Source of the DNA: Orbicella faveolata
Lineage: Eukaryota; Cnidaria; Anthozoa; Scleractinia; Merulinidae
Direction of reading: 5' to 3'
DNA: 64,000 nt
NCBI RefSeq assembly: GCF_002042975.1
Contig: NW_018149014.1
Coordinates: forward strand, 867,462 to 931,461
Under the pieces are notes generated by a model that made no database searches, was not told the origin of the DNA, and saw only the letters and a list, made by a program, of their open reading frames with translations. This document shows positions 1-10,200 of the stretch, piece by piece. Made by a program: the position numbers and the translations under genes. Within the stretch, counting starts at the first letter, position 1. Every line of letters begins with the position of its first letter.

Positions 1-19
1 AAAAAAAAAAAAAAAAAAA
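1..19. repeat. Homopolymer A tract at window edge
   Basis: Nineteen consecutive A at the left edge. It could be the tail of a retroelement lying further left. Nothing else is recognisable in 20-65. Confidence 0.6.
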
Positions 20-72
20 GTTCAGAAACCATGTGAATGATCTATCACAAAAAATCTGAATTTTGACATAGG

Positions 73-822
73 AGGGGGGCGTAAGGGTTTGCGGTGATGC
101 GGTTTTGCATTATTTTTGTTGCGGTTTTGCGGTAATTTCGTTTTAACTCGCGGTATTGCGGTTTCCAAAAACTTAGTGGTTTGCGGTTATTACAACCTTT
201 AAGTCACGGTTTTCGGTGAAAAAAAAATGTCTGTGGTGATGACACTCTTCAGAACAGTCGGCAGGCGGTCAGCATCTGGTTGTTTTGCAAGCGCGAGCCA
301 AGCGTTTTGTTTTAGATCGCATCAGGGTTCATTACATCAGCTTACAATTTAACTCTGTGGTTTGCAATTAACAATCGTCTTCTCCACTGAACGTGAACTC
401 TTTAGGAGACAAGAAGGTCACAATTCCAGAAGTAACATTTATTCCGCATTCCACAACTAGCACAGGGTCGTCCAAGGTAATCAGTCACCCAACGCAAGAT
501 GTACAGGATCAGTGACAGAGTTTTTCAGAGTCAAGGGAGATATCAGTACTCATTCAAGTACATGACCCACATACTTGGCATTTGGTTAGTAGTAAATAGA
601 GTATAATAGTGTAGTACAGTATACCGTTAGCGTTATGATGGTACGTTTAATATTAACGTACAATGTTATTAGAATATATCACAAGTCTTTCTGACGTCAG
701 CTTTCATATTGTGGCCTCCATGTACGTGTGGTTTCGGTGTTCGGGAAAAAAATTCGGGTTTGCGGTTTTTTGGCGTATATCTGTGCGGTTTTGCGGTTTT
801 CGGACCCCCCTTACGACCCCCT
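73..822. mobile_element. Non-autonomous DNA-transposon-like element rich in TTTGCGGT motifs
   Basis: The ends are inverted: AGGGGGGCGTAAGGG at 73-87 faces CCCTTACGACCCCCT near 808-822. ACATAGG occurs just outside both ends (66-72 and 824-830) and looks like a 7-8 bp target duplication, as made by hAT elements. The interior repeats variants of TGCGGTTTTGCGGT near both ends. No transposase frame is present. Confidence 0.55.
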
Positions 823-830
823 CACATAGG

Positions 831-1508
831 GAACTTTTAATAATACAGAACATGCAGTGAAAACGATTTACAGCGAATTACGAAAATCTTCTACGTCAAA
901 GTTTTTTTAGAACAGTGTTGACAGAAGGGATTTAATGTCAATTCGTAGTGGGCAAAGGATTAAAAAAATTCTCATGACTGGATTTTTTTAAAACAAACAA
1001 AAACCATTTTTTAAGCCTTGTTTTTAACCAGCCATGATGCCATGGCAACAGCACACACCTTAGCCAAAATGTGAGAAAAAACCCTTCTGTGGTTAACCTT
1101 GACTCTTGGAAAAAACAGGTGCCTGTTTTTAAAAGTAATGGTGAATTAAGCATTGGCACTTGAAAACTGTGTTCGGTCACCTTAAACCAGAGGTAACAAA
1201 TTCTGATTCATTTCAAGGAATAACCGTCTGAAATTTGTAAGTGCTTTATACACGTGTTTTATACACAGTCTGTAATGTTTAGTCTGCATTTTATAACTAA
1301 GTCCATAGTCCGCAGTCCACAGTCCATATTTATGACCGTGTAATGGCACATTTTGCTGACCCCTAGTCCATGGACTACACTGAAGGACCAGGTCCATGGA
1401 CTACTTGAATGGACTACCCACCCAGAAATTTTTGGCAAACATAAATTTTAATGATGCTAGTCTAACCTGAACAAACACAATTACAGAACACTTTTGAGGT
1501 AACAGATT
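831..1508. other. Intergenic stretch with short palindromic TAGTCCATGGACTA motifs
   Basis: No gene is recognised. At 1366-1405 two copies of GTCCATGGACTAC occur within 40 bases, preceded at 1300-1326 by GTCCATAGTCCGCAGTCCA and CAGTCCAT repeats, forming a compact palindromic cluster. The rest is unremarkable AT-rich sequence. Confidence 0.4.
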
Positions 1509-1943
1509 TAAGCCTGGTTCTTATATGCCGCCGACATACCTGGGACATAGCCGGCAGAACGGCCTGGGACACCATTACGGCATATGTGAACATTTATCGC
1601 CAAATCATTATCTTTCCCAGGCATTGACCGCCGGCTTGCCTGCGCAGTTGAGCTGCATTCAACTTTGCAGGCAAGCTAGCAGTTGTTGTCGGCGATAGAA
1701 GTATTTAATGTGAACATCATCTGTGGATATCTGCAGACGCAAATGTATGACGTAACAACTCGATTTTTCCCACAAGTCCTGACTTTCAAAATGGCGGATG
1801 AAGCATTTCGCGCCAATTTGAGTATGTGGGCGATCCATTGCAGATGCGCCGGGGATCCACTGGAACAGATCGCCAAACATTATTAGTTGCAACCGGCGAC
1901 TATGTCACTGGTAGGTCGCCGGGATATGAGAACCAGGCTTTAA
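1509..1943. mobile_element. MITE-like element with AGCCTGGTTCT termini
   Basis: The left end AGCCTGGTTCTTATATG (1511) and right end CATATCCC...-type inverse (GGGATATGAGAACCAGGCT, 1921-1939) form imperfect terminal inverted repeats with further inverted matches inward (GACATAGCCGGC / GCCGGCGACTATGTC). A fragment of the same element (GCAGGCAAGCTAGC...) recurs at 3446-3478. No protein frame fits a transposase. Confidence 0.6.
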
Positions 1944-1950
1944 TGATCAT

Positions 1951-2704
1951 GGCCGGGTGGTTCGGAAGGCGGTTAACGCTAACCCAGGATTAAAAGTTAA
2001 CCGAAGTATAATTTTTTTCTTGTATACAAATGTTTTTCACTGCTTATGTTCTGTGTGTAGATTTGAGATTATTCAAACTCAAAACAGATGGCCAAACAAC
2101 AAAAACAGAAAACCTCACGGCAAAGGGCCAAGTCGCACTAGAGGAAAAAACTGTTTACTTATGTCAAGAATCCGTCATCACAATGAAAAACCAAGTGCGA
2201 CCGGTTTGTTCCCCAAAGGACAAAATTTGGTTGTAGACGGACAAACTTCAAAGATGCCGTCGACTACCTCTGGAGCAGGCCAAATTGAGACAATTCTTGG
2301 AAAACAAAAGCGAGGGTGTTTTGATTCGGAAATGATTTGACAGGTGATATGTAGCAGAGTCTCTATGCGATGGACTTCGCGGTAAAATTAATCACGTTCT
2401 CATTTCGCAACAACATGAATCCCAGCGCTGGCGACCAATTTTTCCCCTACGAATTTCCACAATATCCACCAAGATGGATTTATCCTTTGCCAGGTGCTTA
2501 CATGTTTAATGATCGCAGATTTTGTTCTCAAGTGCGACTGTAGCTTTCCGGACAAATATTTTGTCACTGGCCGATTTCAAGTCGGATTTGTCCAGAACAA
2601 ATTTGAAATTGCCCTCCAGTGCGACTTGGCCCAAAGCTACAAAACTCAAATCAAAATTCTCGCTTTACCTGGGTTAGCTTAATCGGGCTTTAAACAACCC
2701 GGCC
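1951..2704. mobile_element. Non-autonomous element with GGCCGGGT termini
   Basis: The left end GGCCGGGTGGTTCGG and right end AAACAACCCGGCC are inverted. Inner inverted pairs are GTTAACGCTAACCCAGG / ACCTGGGTTAGCTTAA, and GGCCAAGTCGCACTAGAGG (2128) / CCTCCAGTGCGACTTGGCC (2613). It starts 7 bases after the previous element, so one inserted beside or into the other. Confidence 0.55.
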
Positions 2705-3003
2705 CTGAGCTTCGCTTTTAGCCTTGGCGAAATATAAGCTTAGACATTATCACAGTAAGCTTACATGAATAATCAAATCGGACAGCTATGTCAGCTTACC
2801 TCTTCATCACTCGAATTCTGCTTTTCTTTCACTTTTCTTCACAGAATAGTGTCTGAATGTTCATAAGAAAGAGGTCCTTAAACCTAAGCAAGGAAATCAC
2901 ACGTAAAAGAGTGAAGTGACTGAATTTCGTCCGCCGCCATTTTGAATTCTTCCGCCGCCTCGAGATTGGTCCTCAGGGCCTTCTCCTCGTCGATACCGAG
3001 TTC
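2705..3003. other. Intergenic, nothing recognised
   Basis: AT-rich stretch. I see no coding signal, tandem repeat or clear inverted repeat here. Confidence 0.4.
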
Positions 3004-3590
3004 ATCTACGGCCCCGCAAATGATCCCGGCCCGCAAATGATCCCGGCCCGCAAATGATCCCGGCCCGCAAATGATCCCCGTACCGTAAATGATCCCCAAA
3101 TTGTACCGTAGTAAAAATGAAGTCAATCCACTTGGGAATGCTCAGTTGTCTCCAAATTTGAGGATATAGTGAACATCCTGTGTTATCATACATCTCAGGT
3201 CCGGACCCAATTAAGTCATTCAGGGAAGGATCTAGCTTTATCATATGGCTGTGTCCCACGAGAACTGCGAACTACCGAATTCACGAATTTGATTGGCTGG
3301 AATCGATATTGACCGCGGTCTAGATTTTCCCATCTAGACCGACATCTAAACCGGTTTCATTTTGCGTTGAAAAAGTAGCAAATCAGAAATGTTCACCGTT
3401 TTCTTTTATTTTCCTCTCAATCATTTATGGAAGTGCGTTCAACTTCGCAGGCAAGCTAGCGGTTGTTGTCGGCGATTTTAGCAGGTTTAAGTTAAGCTCA
3501 TTTCCGTTTGCAAGCAAAATGTCAGCAAACCAGTTACATTAAACGAATTAAAGTTTTCTTCTTTGCCACACAATAAACATCTTATTAACC

Positions 3591-3716
3591 GCGCTAAGTC
3601 GTTCTGTACGGGAGAATCTTGACCTCGGTCGTGTGCACAGACCTCACTGCGTTCGGTCTGTACTCACGACCTCGGTCAAGATTCTCCCATACAGACCTCC
3701 TGCTCGGTTAATAAGA
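3591..3716. repeat. Foldback repeat, about 52-bp arms
   Basis: The arm 3591-3642 (CTTATTAACCG ... CGGTCGTG) is inverted at 3664-3716, with a 20-base spacer that itself contains an inverted ACAGACC/GGTCTGT. DNA or RNA of this region would form a long hairpin. The GAGAATCTTGACCTCGGTC core is present in both arms. Confidence 0.65.
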
Positions 3717-3969
3717 GCTAAAAACTAAAGATTTCAAACACAGGATTTCGTGACGTTGGATATCATTTTAAAGTTGTGAAAATTGCATTCAAATCGTTCA
3801 TACTGCACATTCTCTTGCGTTTCACATAGCAACTGTTTATCAAAATATTGTATTATTACTGTAAAACTCAGAAAACCGTGAATACCAGAAATATTTAAGG
3901 ATTTTTATTTTGTAGCAAGGAAAAGCCAATTAATCGTGAGAAAACTAAACCGTAAACACCAGCGGTAAT

Positions 3970-4160
3970 AGGCCACGTTCGATATATCGACGTTCTAACA
4001 TGGCTCTGAGGCTTTCAGGACAAACTTCTACGTTTGGTTGTGTTTTCTTTGTATCCAAGTCTCTTTTGGGAATTGAAAGACAAAGGAAATAAAAAAATTG
4101 CAATTTTGCCCCGAAAGCCTCGGATCGATGTTAGAATATTGATATATCGAACGTGGCCTG
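3970..4160. mobile_element. MITE, copy 1 of the GGCCACGTTCGATATAT family
   Basis: Terminal inverted repeats of about 50 bp: GGCCACGTTCGATATATCG at the left, and its inverse ATATCGAACGTGGCC at 4144-4158. The loop has TTTGTATCCAAGTCTCTTTT, shared with the copy at 5601-5794. Confidence 0.7.
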
Positions 4161-4657
4161 TTGGTTGTGGTTTTGAGGTTTTCTCGCGTGTCCTGAACTT
4201 TATAGTGATTGGTTCAGTACCAAATTAACCTTTTGGAATCAAATACAAATGTTCACGGTTTTCTGAATTTCACAGTCATGAAAAAGCGATTGCATGACTT
4301 TAAAATGCACTGTCCAAATTCCCGAGTCCTCACATATCCAAATTTTATGGCAAGACGACCATTTCCGGTCCGGCATCATTCAGTCTAAGGTACAATCTAG
4401 GGATCATTTCCGGTCCCGGGATCATTTGCGGTACAATTTGGGGATCATTTGCGGTACAGGGATCATTTGCGGGGCCGTAGATCTGATGTGGATATATACA
4501 GTGAGATATTGATCATATCATACAATTAATTTCTATGGTTTATACTTGTTTGCTTATTCGCAGAAAATGCGTTAGTTTTTAGTCGGCTCATTGTGATCCC
4601 TAGATTTGTCTGATGCCAGCCCCTGTAAAAAAGCCGAATAGCGTGAGTGAAACCTGT

Positions 4658-4953
4658 CTAAGGACTCGTCCACACCATGCCGGAGAAATTTGAAAATGCA
4701 GCTTTATTTCTACGGTTAGGCCTACCGTCCACACTAATCCGTCACGAAAACGAGCTTTGGTCTCGAAAACGTTGGCGTCACGACAATCATGTGATTTCCC
4801 TGAAAGAGTTTCCCTCAAACAGAAATCTAAAATGACCGGAGATTGTTGCGTTATCAAATTTCTCTGGCTAAGTGTGAACGGAAAACATTTGATGCGTTTT
4901 CAGGGTGAAACCTCCGTTTTCAAATTCAATCGGCGCAGTGTGGACGGACCCTA
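4658..4953. mobile_element. MITE-like element, copy 1 of the GTCCACAC family
   Basis: The ends are AGGACTCGTCCACACC and inverse GTGTGGACGGACCCT. It shares long blocks with 33380-33743, for example GGCCTACCGTCCACACTAAT and GCGTCACGACAATCAT. Each copy has several internal GTCCACAC/GTGTGGAC sites. No transposase is present. Confidence 0.65.
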
Positions 4954-5600
4954 AAATCCATAGCCCAAACTGCCGTCACTTCATCATTTTAAGCTTGCAA
5001 AATTGATTATTACAAAAATTACAAATTACAAATTACATGGTATCAATACAAATTTCAAATTCTAGTTTGGCCTGATCTGACACAACATTCGTTGCTTCCA
5101 AGCTTTAATACAAGTGGCGTGACGATTTGCTCCTATACAAACAAAATTAAACGCAAAAACAGCTTGTCACAATTGCTTGAGTCTCCAAGGTCTACACGCC
5201 AGGACCGTAAAAAAGGAATAAATGGTGTGTCTTGAATCCGTATAGCGTTGTTGAAACCCGTCTTTCCAAAATAAACACTACCAAAACCACCGTCAATTCA
5301 CTGTTTTATGCCCGTCTTTCGTAGCCAAAATTAATTAACCAGCGACTTCCCAGAAAGGCCTTTCACAGGAATCTTACAATAGGTATGCGAAGAATCCTTG
5401 CACAGGAACCTTACATTATGCATGCGAAGAATCCTTACACGGGAATGAGGCCCTATTGGGGTATATCGGTATGTGAAAAAAAAACGGGATAGATACAGGA
5501 TATTTGGAGAAAACGTAATGGGATAACAGAGAAGTAAAATCTTTTACGGGACATTTAGACCAAAAATTAACGGGATGCGGGATATTCGGAACCCCCCTAA
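4954..5600. other. Intergenic, nothing gene-like recognised
   Basis: It has a short ATTACAAATTACAA simple repeat at about 5011-5036 and two diverged copies of GCGAAGAATCCTTGCACAGGA-like sequence at 5387-5445. No coding, RNA or clear inverted-repeat signal. Confidence 0.4.
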
Positions 5601-5794
5601 TAGGCCACATTCGATATAACAATATTCTAACATGGCTCCGAGACCTTCAGAACAACCTACATTTGGTGTTTTTTTCTTTGTATCCAAGTCTCTTTTGAGG
5701 GAATTGAAAGGGCCAAAAGAAACTTTAAAAATTGGCAATTTTGACCCGAAAGCCTCAGAGCCATGTTAGAATATTGATATATCGAACGAGGCCA
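5601..5794. mobile_element. MITE, copy 2 of the GGCCACGTTCGATATAT family
   Basis: Same arms and loop as 3970-4160, with about 50-bp inverted termini (TAGGCCACATTCGATATA / ATATCGAACGAGGCC). Divergence between the two copies is modest, so they moved relatively recently compared with other repeats here. Confidence 0.7.
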
Positions 5795-5982
5795 TTTGGG
5801 CCTCAGGAGTGCAGCAGATTCCTTCCATATTCTTGTGTTAACGTCACCAAAGTCGCGTGGACAAGAGGCAAAAAGAACGTTAGGAACAAGTCCAAGGTGT
5901 TGGTTTTCGAGACAATGAATGACACAAAGCGTTGTTTTTTGCGCCTGTTTAATGAACAAACAGACCCTTCGATATAAATGTA

Positions 5983-5988
5983 TTTATT
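5983..5988 (-). promoter_or_regulatory. Candidate polyadenylation signal AATAAA (distal)
   Basis: TTTATT on the plus strand is AATAAA on the gene strand. It lies at the border between unique AT-rich sequence and the transposon-rich flank. The alternative proximal signal is at 6532-6537. Confidence 0.35.
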
Positions 5989-6531
5989 TTGAGTCAACAA
6001 TTTTCTAACGATTGTATAAAAATAGCTTGCATTCCTTTGACAATTAACTTACATTTTTGTGGGAAAGTAGAAATAAAGGGTATACAGTCCTTTAAAAATA
6101 TTTAATCTTATTTACCTTGTGCAAGAAAAAAACTCTTACTGTTAGGGTCTATAATATTTACAGTCGAAATAGGTTCTCTTTAGGGAGTTACATCAGTATA
6201 TATGTGTTGTCCAAGAGTATTTTTAGACTGAAGGGAAGAATAAATATTAAATAGGAAACGATTAACATAAAAGGGAAAAGTATGGTAATATGTACGTCTC
6301 AGAAATATAAAGGCGATTGCGAAAGGTTGTTTCTTTTTCTACTGTACAACTTAGTTCCTAATAGGACTTGATAACTATTACAACTATAGAGCTATAAAGC
6401 TCCCAATCGCATTTCAGTTTAAGCTGAAATTAAACCTGGGTAAGCAGTGAATCGACTTTTTTTTACAACAGCTTCTTTGCTACAAACTACTAGGTCTCTA
6501 CATTTTTCTTACAACTTATGCTTTCTTGTAA

Positions 6532-6537
6532 TTTATT
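6532..6537 (-). promoter_or_regulatory. Candidate polyadenylation signal AATAAA (proximal)
   Basis: TTTATT on the plus strand, about 615 bases after the predicted stop codon. No experimental support can be read from sequence alone. Confidence 0.3.
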
Positions 6538-7152
6538 CGTTTTTGACGTACGATAATACAACGATTTTTACAAATAATACTTTTACTTCCAAACTTGTCG
6601 AGAATGTCACGCGTACAATGAAGGACAGAAAGTACAAGTCGTGTAAGATTACCACTACAATGCGTGACACGCGTGCGTGACCGTAAACGCTTTTTGTGAC
6701 AAGGTATATGTGTACACGTACAACTTCCGCGTATCTGATTTTACAAATTAGAAAGTAACAACAACTATTCTTCCTTATGTATAAGGTCCTAAGTGGTAAA
6801 ATATATTACTCATAAATACTCTTTACAAAGAGGTCACTTGTATACACAATACTTTGATCGGTGTTTATGAACCTAAAAACATGAAAATAAAGAAAAGAAT
6901 CATTATCACTTGACACTCAGAGATCATGTGCATGAACTGAAGAATACTTCCAGCTACATTATTTAATTCCCTGAAAGAACATAGTTTAAAAAATCCACAC
7001 CAAATTGCCTATAGGTATCCTGGGCTTCAAAGGAGTGGAACATCCCGCTACAACAAAGCAAATCGTACCAGTCAGGCAGACACCAAACAGGACACCATTT
7101 ACACTAACAGATCTTACGCAAAAAAAAAACTAACCTACGACGGTGGAATTCG

Positions 7153-7269
7153 TCAACTCAGAGAAGAATTAGCACCAGCTGCGGCGGACGCGGAGGCGGA
7201 GGAGGAGGGACTGGTGCGAGGACTGGGAATCGCTAGATCCAGGATCCACGTCATGCAACAGTGAAGGGC
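7153..7269 (-). CDS. Exon 43: putative terminal exon, Pro/Ser/Ala-rich tail and stop (residues 7256-7293)
   Basis: Acceptor TGTCCAG then ALHCCMTWILDLAI and a Ser/Ala-rich tail (SSSASASAAAGANSSLS) ending in TGA at 7153-7155; 117 bp, in phase with exon 42. It has no KASH transmembrane segment, no terminal Pro-Pro-Pro-X, and no EF-hand or GAS2. An alternative frame through the same bases (ending LLLRLRVRRSWC) would need a phase-1 junction that exon 42 does not provide. It may be a true short tail, an alternative last exon, or a wrong junction. Confidence 0.42.
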   Translation of the reverse strand, partial: ALHCCMTWILDLAIPSPRTSPSSSASASAAAGANSSLS

Positions 7270-10200
7270 CTGGACACAAACAACAACCAGAAGAGTTAAA
7301 AACGTTGTACGAGAGAACAACTACCTCACATATCAATACATAGGATATACTATCCAAATCAATCTCCTCTTCCCTTTTACTTTTTAGGTATTCACGAGAA
7401 GAAACAAGAAAATGGAAACAAGAAATATAAACTGGTCCACTCCGTTTTTTGAAGATATTTAACTTGAAGGAAAAAACCATCAAAATCGGATAAAGCAGCT
7501 TAGAATTTGAACGTTTCCTAACCTTGGGATTACATCTTTATTCTAACGTGGAGTTGCAAGTTTATATGAGTAAGACTTCCAGGCACACAAGAATTATTTT
7601 CACCAGACGTGCTTCCCAAAAGGCATGTTTGCTTTGAAAACAAAGTTACCTGTTGCCATCTGGAGTTGAGCTCGTCCATCGTCTGCTGCACAGACTGAAA
7701 CTCTGTTGGGGAACAATACTCTCGCATAGATTTTCCTTCTTGGAGCAAAGATTTCAGCTTGGAATAGTTCATGTTGATTAGTCTCTGCAGACCCTACAGG
7801 AAATTACAAATACATTTTAAGCAGCTCTTCAAAAGCGGACTTAATTACCGTTAACGTAAAACGTTTCTTTTTTTCAATTAAATTACGTACTGCCTTGAAG
7901 TGACTAGAGTATTGACACACCTGGGTGGAAAGAGGTAGCCTCCCACACTGACGCTCTTTGGGATCATCACGCAATCTTGGAAGAAGAATCTTGGAGGAAG
8001 ATTGCGTCACGAGCCCAAAGAGACGCAGTGTAAAAACCCAGACCGCTCGATCAGGATCCCAAAGCATTAACCATTAGGCCGTCGTGCGTGTTGTAAGCTG
8101 TACCAAATGGAATTACTGCTTAATAGATTTTATATGAAGAGTCGCACACTATGATCTCATTCACAGACTAAAAAGGTTCAAACTACCTTGTACAGCATAA
8201 TAGACATTACCACGTAAAATTGCTGCACAGTAGCTTTTATTTGAATGGTCACACACTACGGTTTCATCCACAGACTTAAAAGTTAGAACCACCTTGCACA
8301 GTATAATAAACAGTACCACATGATAGTACTGCTCCGATAGCTTTCATTTGAATGGTTACACACCAGGAATTCTTCCCATGGACGTAAACACCAACAGTGA
8401 ATCAAATCTTGTCTAACAACCTTTAACTTATGGCTATTGACTTTCAATGTGATTCTAACGTTAAAACAACCTTCGTACCTTAAGTTTTTCTAGCTGAACG
8501 CGCGGCTCCTCCTCGGACGTGTAAGGATCGAGTGCAATCAACTTGAGTTCCGTCTCTGTAAGAAAGCTGTAGACCTCTTGACGGAGACCCTCGAATTTCT
8601 CCGCTCTGTCTGTCAGCTTGCTGTGTCGGTTGACCAGGCTTTCAACGCGGCTACAAAGCTTCTCCCAGCGAGCCTGTGCGGACTCCACGCCAAGTCTCAT
8701 ATCGGACGCGCTACTTGCATTGGCTTCGAGAAGTAGGTATTTACTTCGTTTTACAATACGTTCCATCTGCGGGCGATGGGAGTTGATATCTTTGAGGAAT
8801 ACCTGGACAAAGACAACAAAACAGAATTAATGAAAAAGTTGTGAAAATCGCAGATAAGTGAAACTCTACTTCAAGAAATGACTTGAAAAAGCCCAAATGT
8901 TTCCAGTTTACACATAACCGCAAATTTTAATTCCAACTTAACTCTACCATTCTAATTCCTAACGACTACTCTTTGAGTTGGTTACGCGATCGCTCCCTTT
9001 TGTATGAAAAGTGCCTTCTTCCTTTTCCGAGGGTGGTCAGGCAATCGTTCTTAGTGGTGGGAGACGAGATTACGTGACGAGCCAAGCAAAGGTGTGTCAT
9101 TATGCCACAAACGTAATGAGGGACGGACATTTAATTTTTTGAGGGAGAGGGGGGAAGGGAGTTGGGCAATTTCCAGAAAAAGTTCCTGCACAGCAACAAA
9201 GGCAGGAAAAAAAAAATCGTGTGAGAGGATGCCATGGGGAGAATCGAGCAAGTGCTTCCCACTATCCAGGACCTGTGTTTGACTTTAAAAAATTCTTGCA
9301 CAAGTTATTGTCTACCAAAAAAACTCATGCACAACCTAAAGGCGAGGAAAAAATTTCATGCCCCAGAAAACTGCCCACCCCCCATCCTAGAAAAAGATAA
9401 TGGGCCGTCACTCATAAAGATGTTTGTAAGGAGCACTAAAACTATTCTTACGCCTCACCTCAAACCGCTTTAATCTACTCTTAGAGATCTCTAATCCAGA
9501 CGTCATTCCTTCTTCAGATTTCTTCACGGCGTTTTCCGTCTCATGAATCCACTCCGCAAACTTCTCGTACTCGTTCCAAAACTCTTTGCACAGAAGCAAC
9601 CTCTCCTCCGCTTGTCTCCTCTTCGTCGATACAGTGCGCCGGACATTTGTCCAGCGGTTTTCAAAACTCTCCTTAGTCCTCTGCAGGCTTTGACGGTCGT
9701 CTTCTGAGGGACACGCCATACGATCCCGGCGAAGTTTCTAAGAAAGATTCAAAGATACATATGTAAGTTTGATTGATAGCTTGTAGCGCATGCGTGCAAA
9801 CGCTCAAGCTAAGAGCAGCTGTTTAAACGAAGTCCTATTCAAACAATTGTATTAGTTTCCAAAGAAACTGTTAGGTTAAGTCGGCGTGTAAGTGAAATAC
9901 ATAGCTGTTTATCAGCTTGAAGTTAACAAAGGTTAATGACCGCCGTAGCGAATTTGCGAAGCTGACGTTTTGAGCTTAAGCCTTACGTGAGTCGGTGAAA
10001 GAATCTATGCATGCGTGAACTTTGTTCGGTGGCCAGACACTCTCGCAAGTCAGTTCGCAAGTGCACACAAGTAAAAGCAATTTTACTTTTTTTCTTCGGC
10101 AGCATTTTTTCCGCCTCCGGGCAACAAAAGCAAGGCGGATCGACTTTCGTCAGCATGAACAGAGGTTGACAGGTTCACGTGAAGTTTTGACCAAGCATAC

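Larger units (their letters stand above)
3004..4483. mobile_element. 1.5-kb element with inverted subterminal minisatellites
   Basis: Both ends read ATCTACGGCCCCGCAAATG inward (3004 on the plus strand, 4483 on the minus). Inside each end lie 16-18 bp tandem units of the type CCCGCAAATGATC: about five units at 3014-3108 and four units on the opposite strand at 4413-4475. The internal segment holds a foldback (3591-3716) and a complete MITE (3970-4160). No transposase is present. Confidence 0.55.
5983..7152 (-). other. Probable 3' UTR of the spectrin-repeat gene
   Basis: About 1.17 kb of AT-rich, mostly non-repetitive sequence with no minus-strand frame of 60 residues or more, directly after the stop at 7153. 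Canonical AATAAA signals on the minus strand lie at 6532-6537 and 5983-5988. Beyond 5980 transposon-like repeats resume. A terminus near either signal is inferred. Confidence 0.4.

Noticed and set aside
1957-2340. 127-residue plus-strand frame in the left flank
   Set aside because: It lies wholly inside the GGCCGGGT inverted-repeat element and has no recognisable protein features.
3014-3108. Possible CRISPR-like array because of regularly spaced repeats
   Set aside because: Units are contiguous with no unique spacers, there are no cas genes, and the context is eukaryotic; it is a minisatellite at an element end.
7169-7483. 104-residue minus-strand frame ending RLRVRRSWC
   Set aside because: Most of it is intron. 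The frame through the last exon would need a phase-1 junction that exon 42 does not offer.
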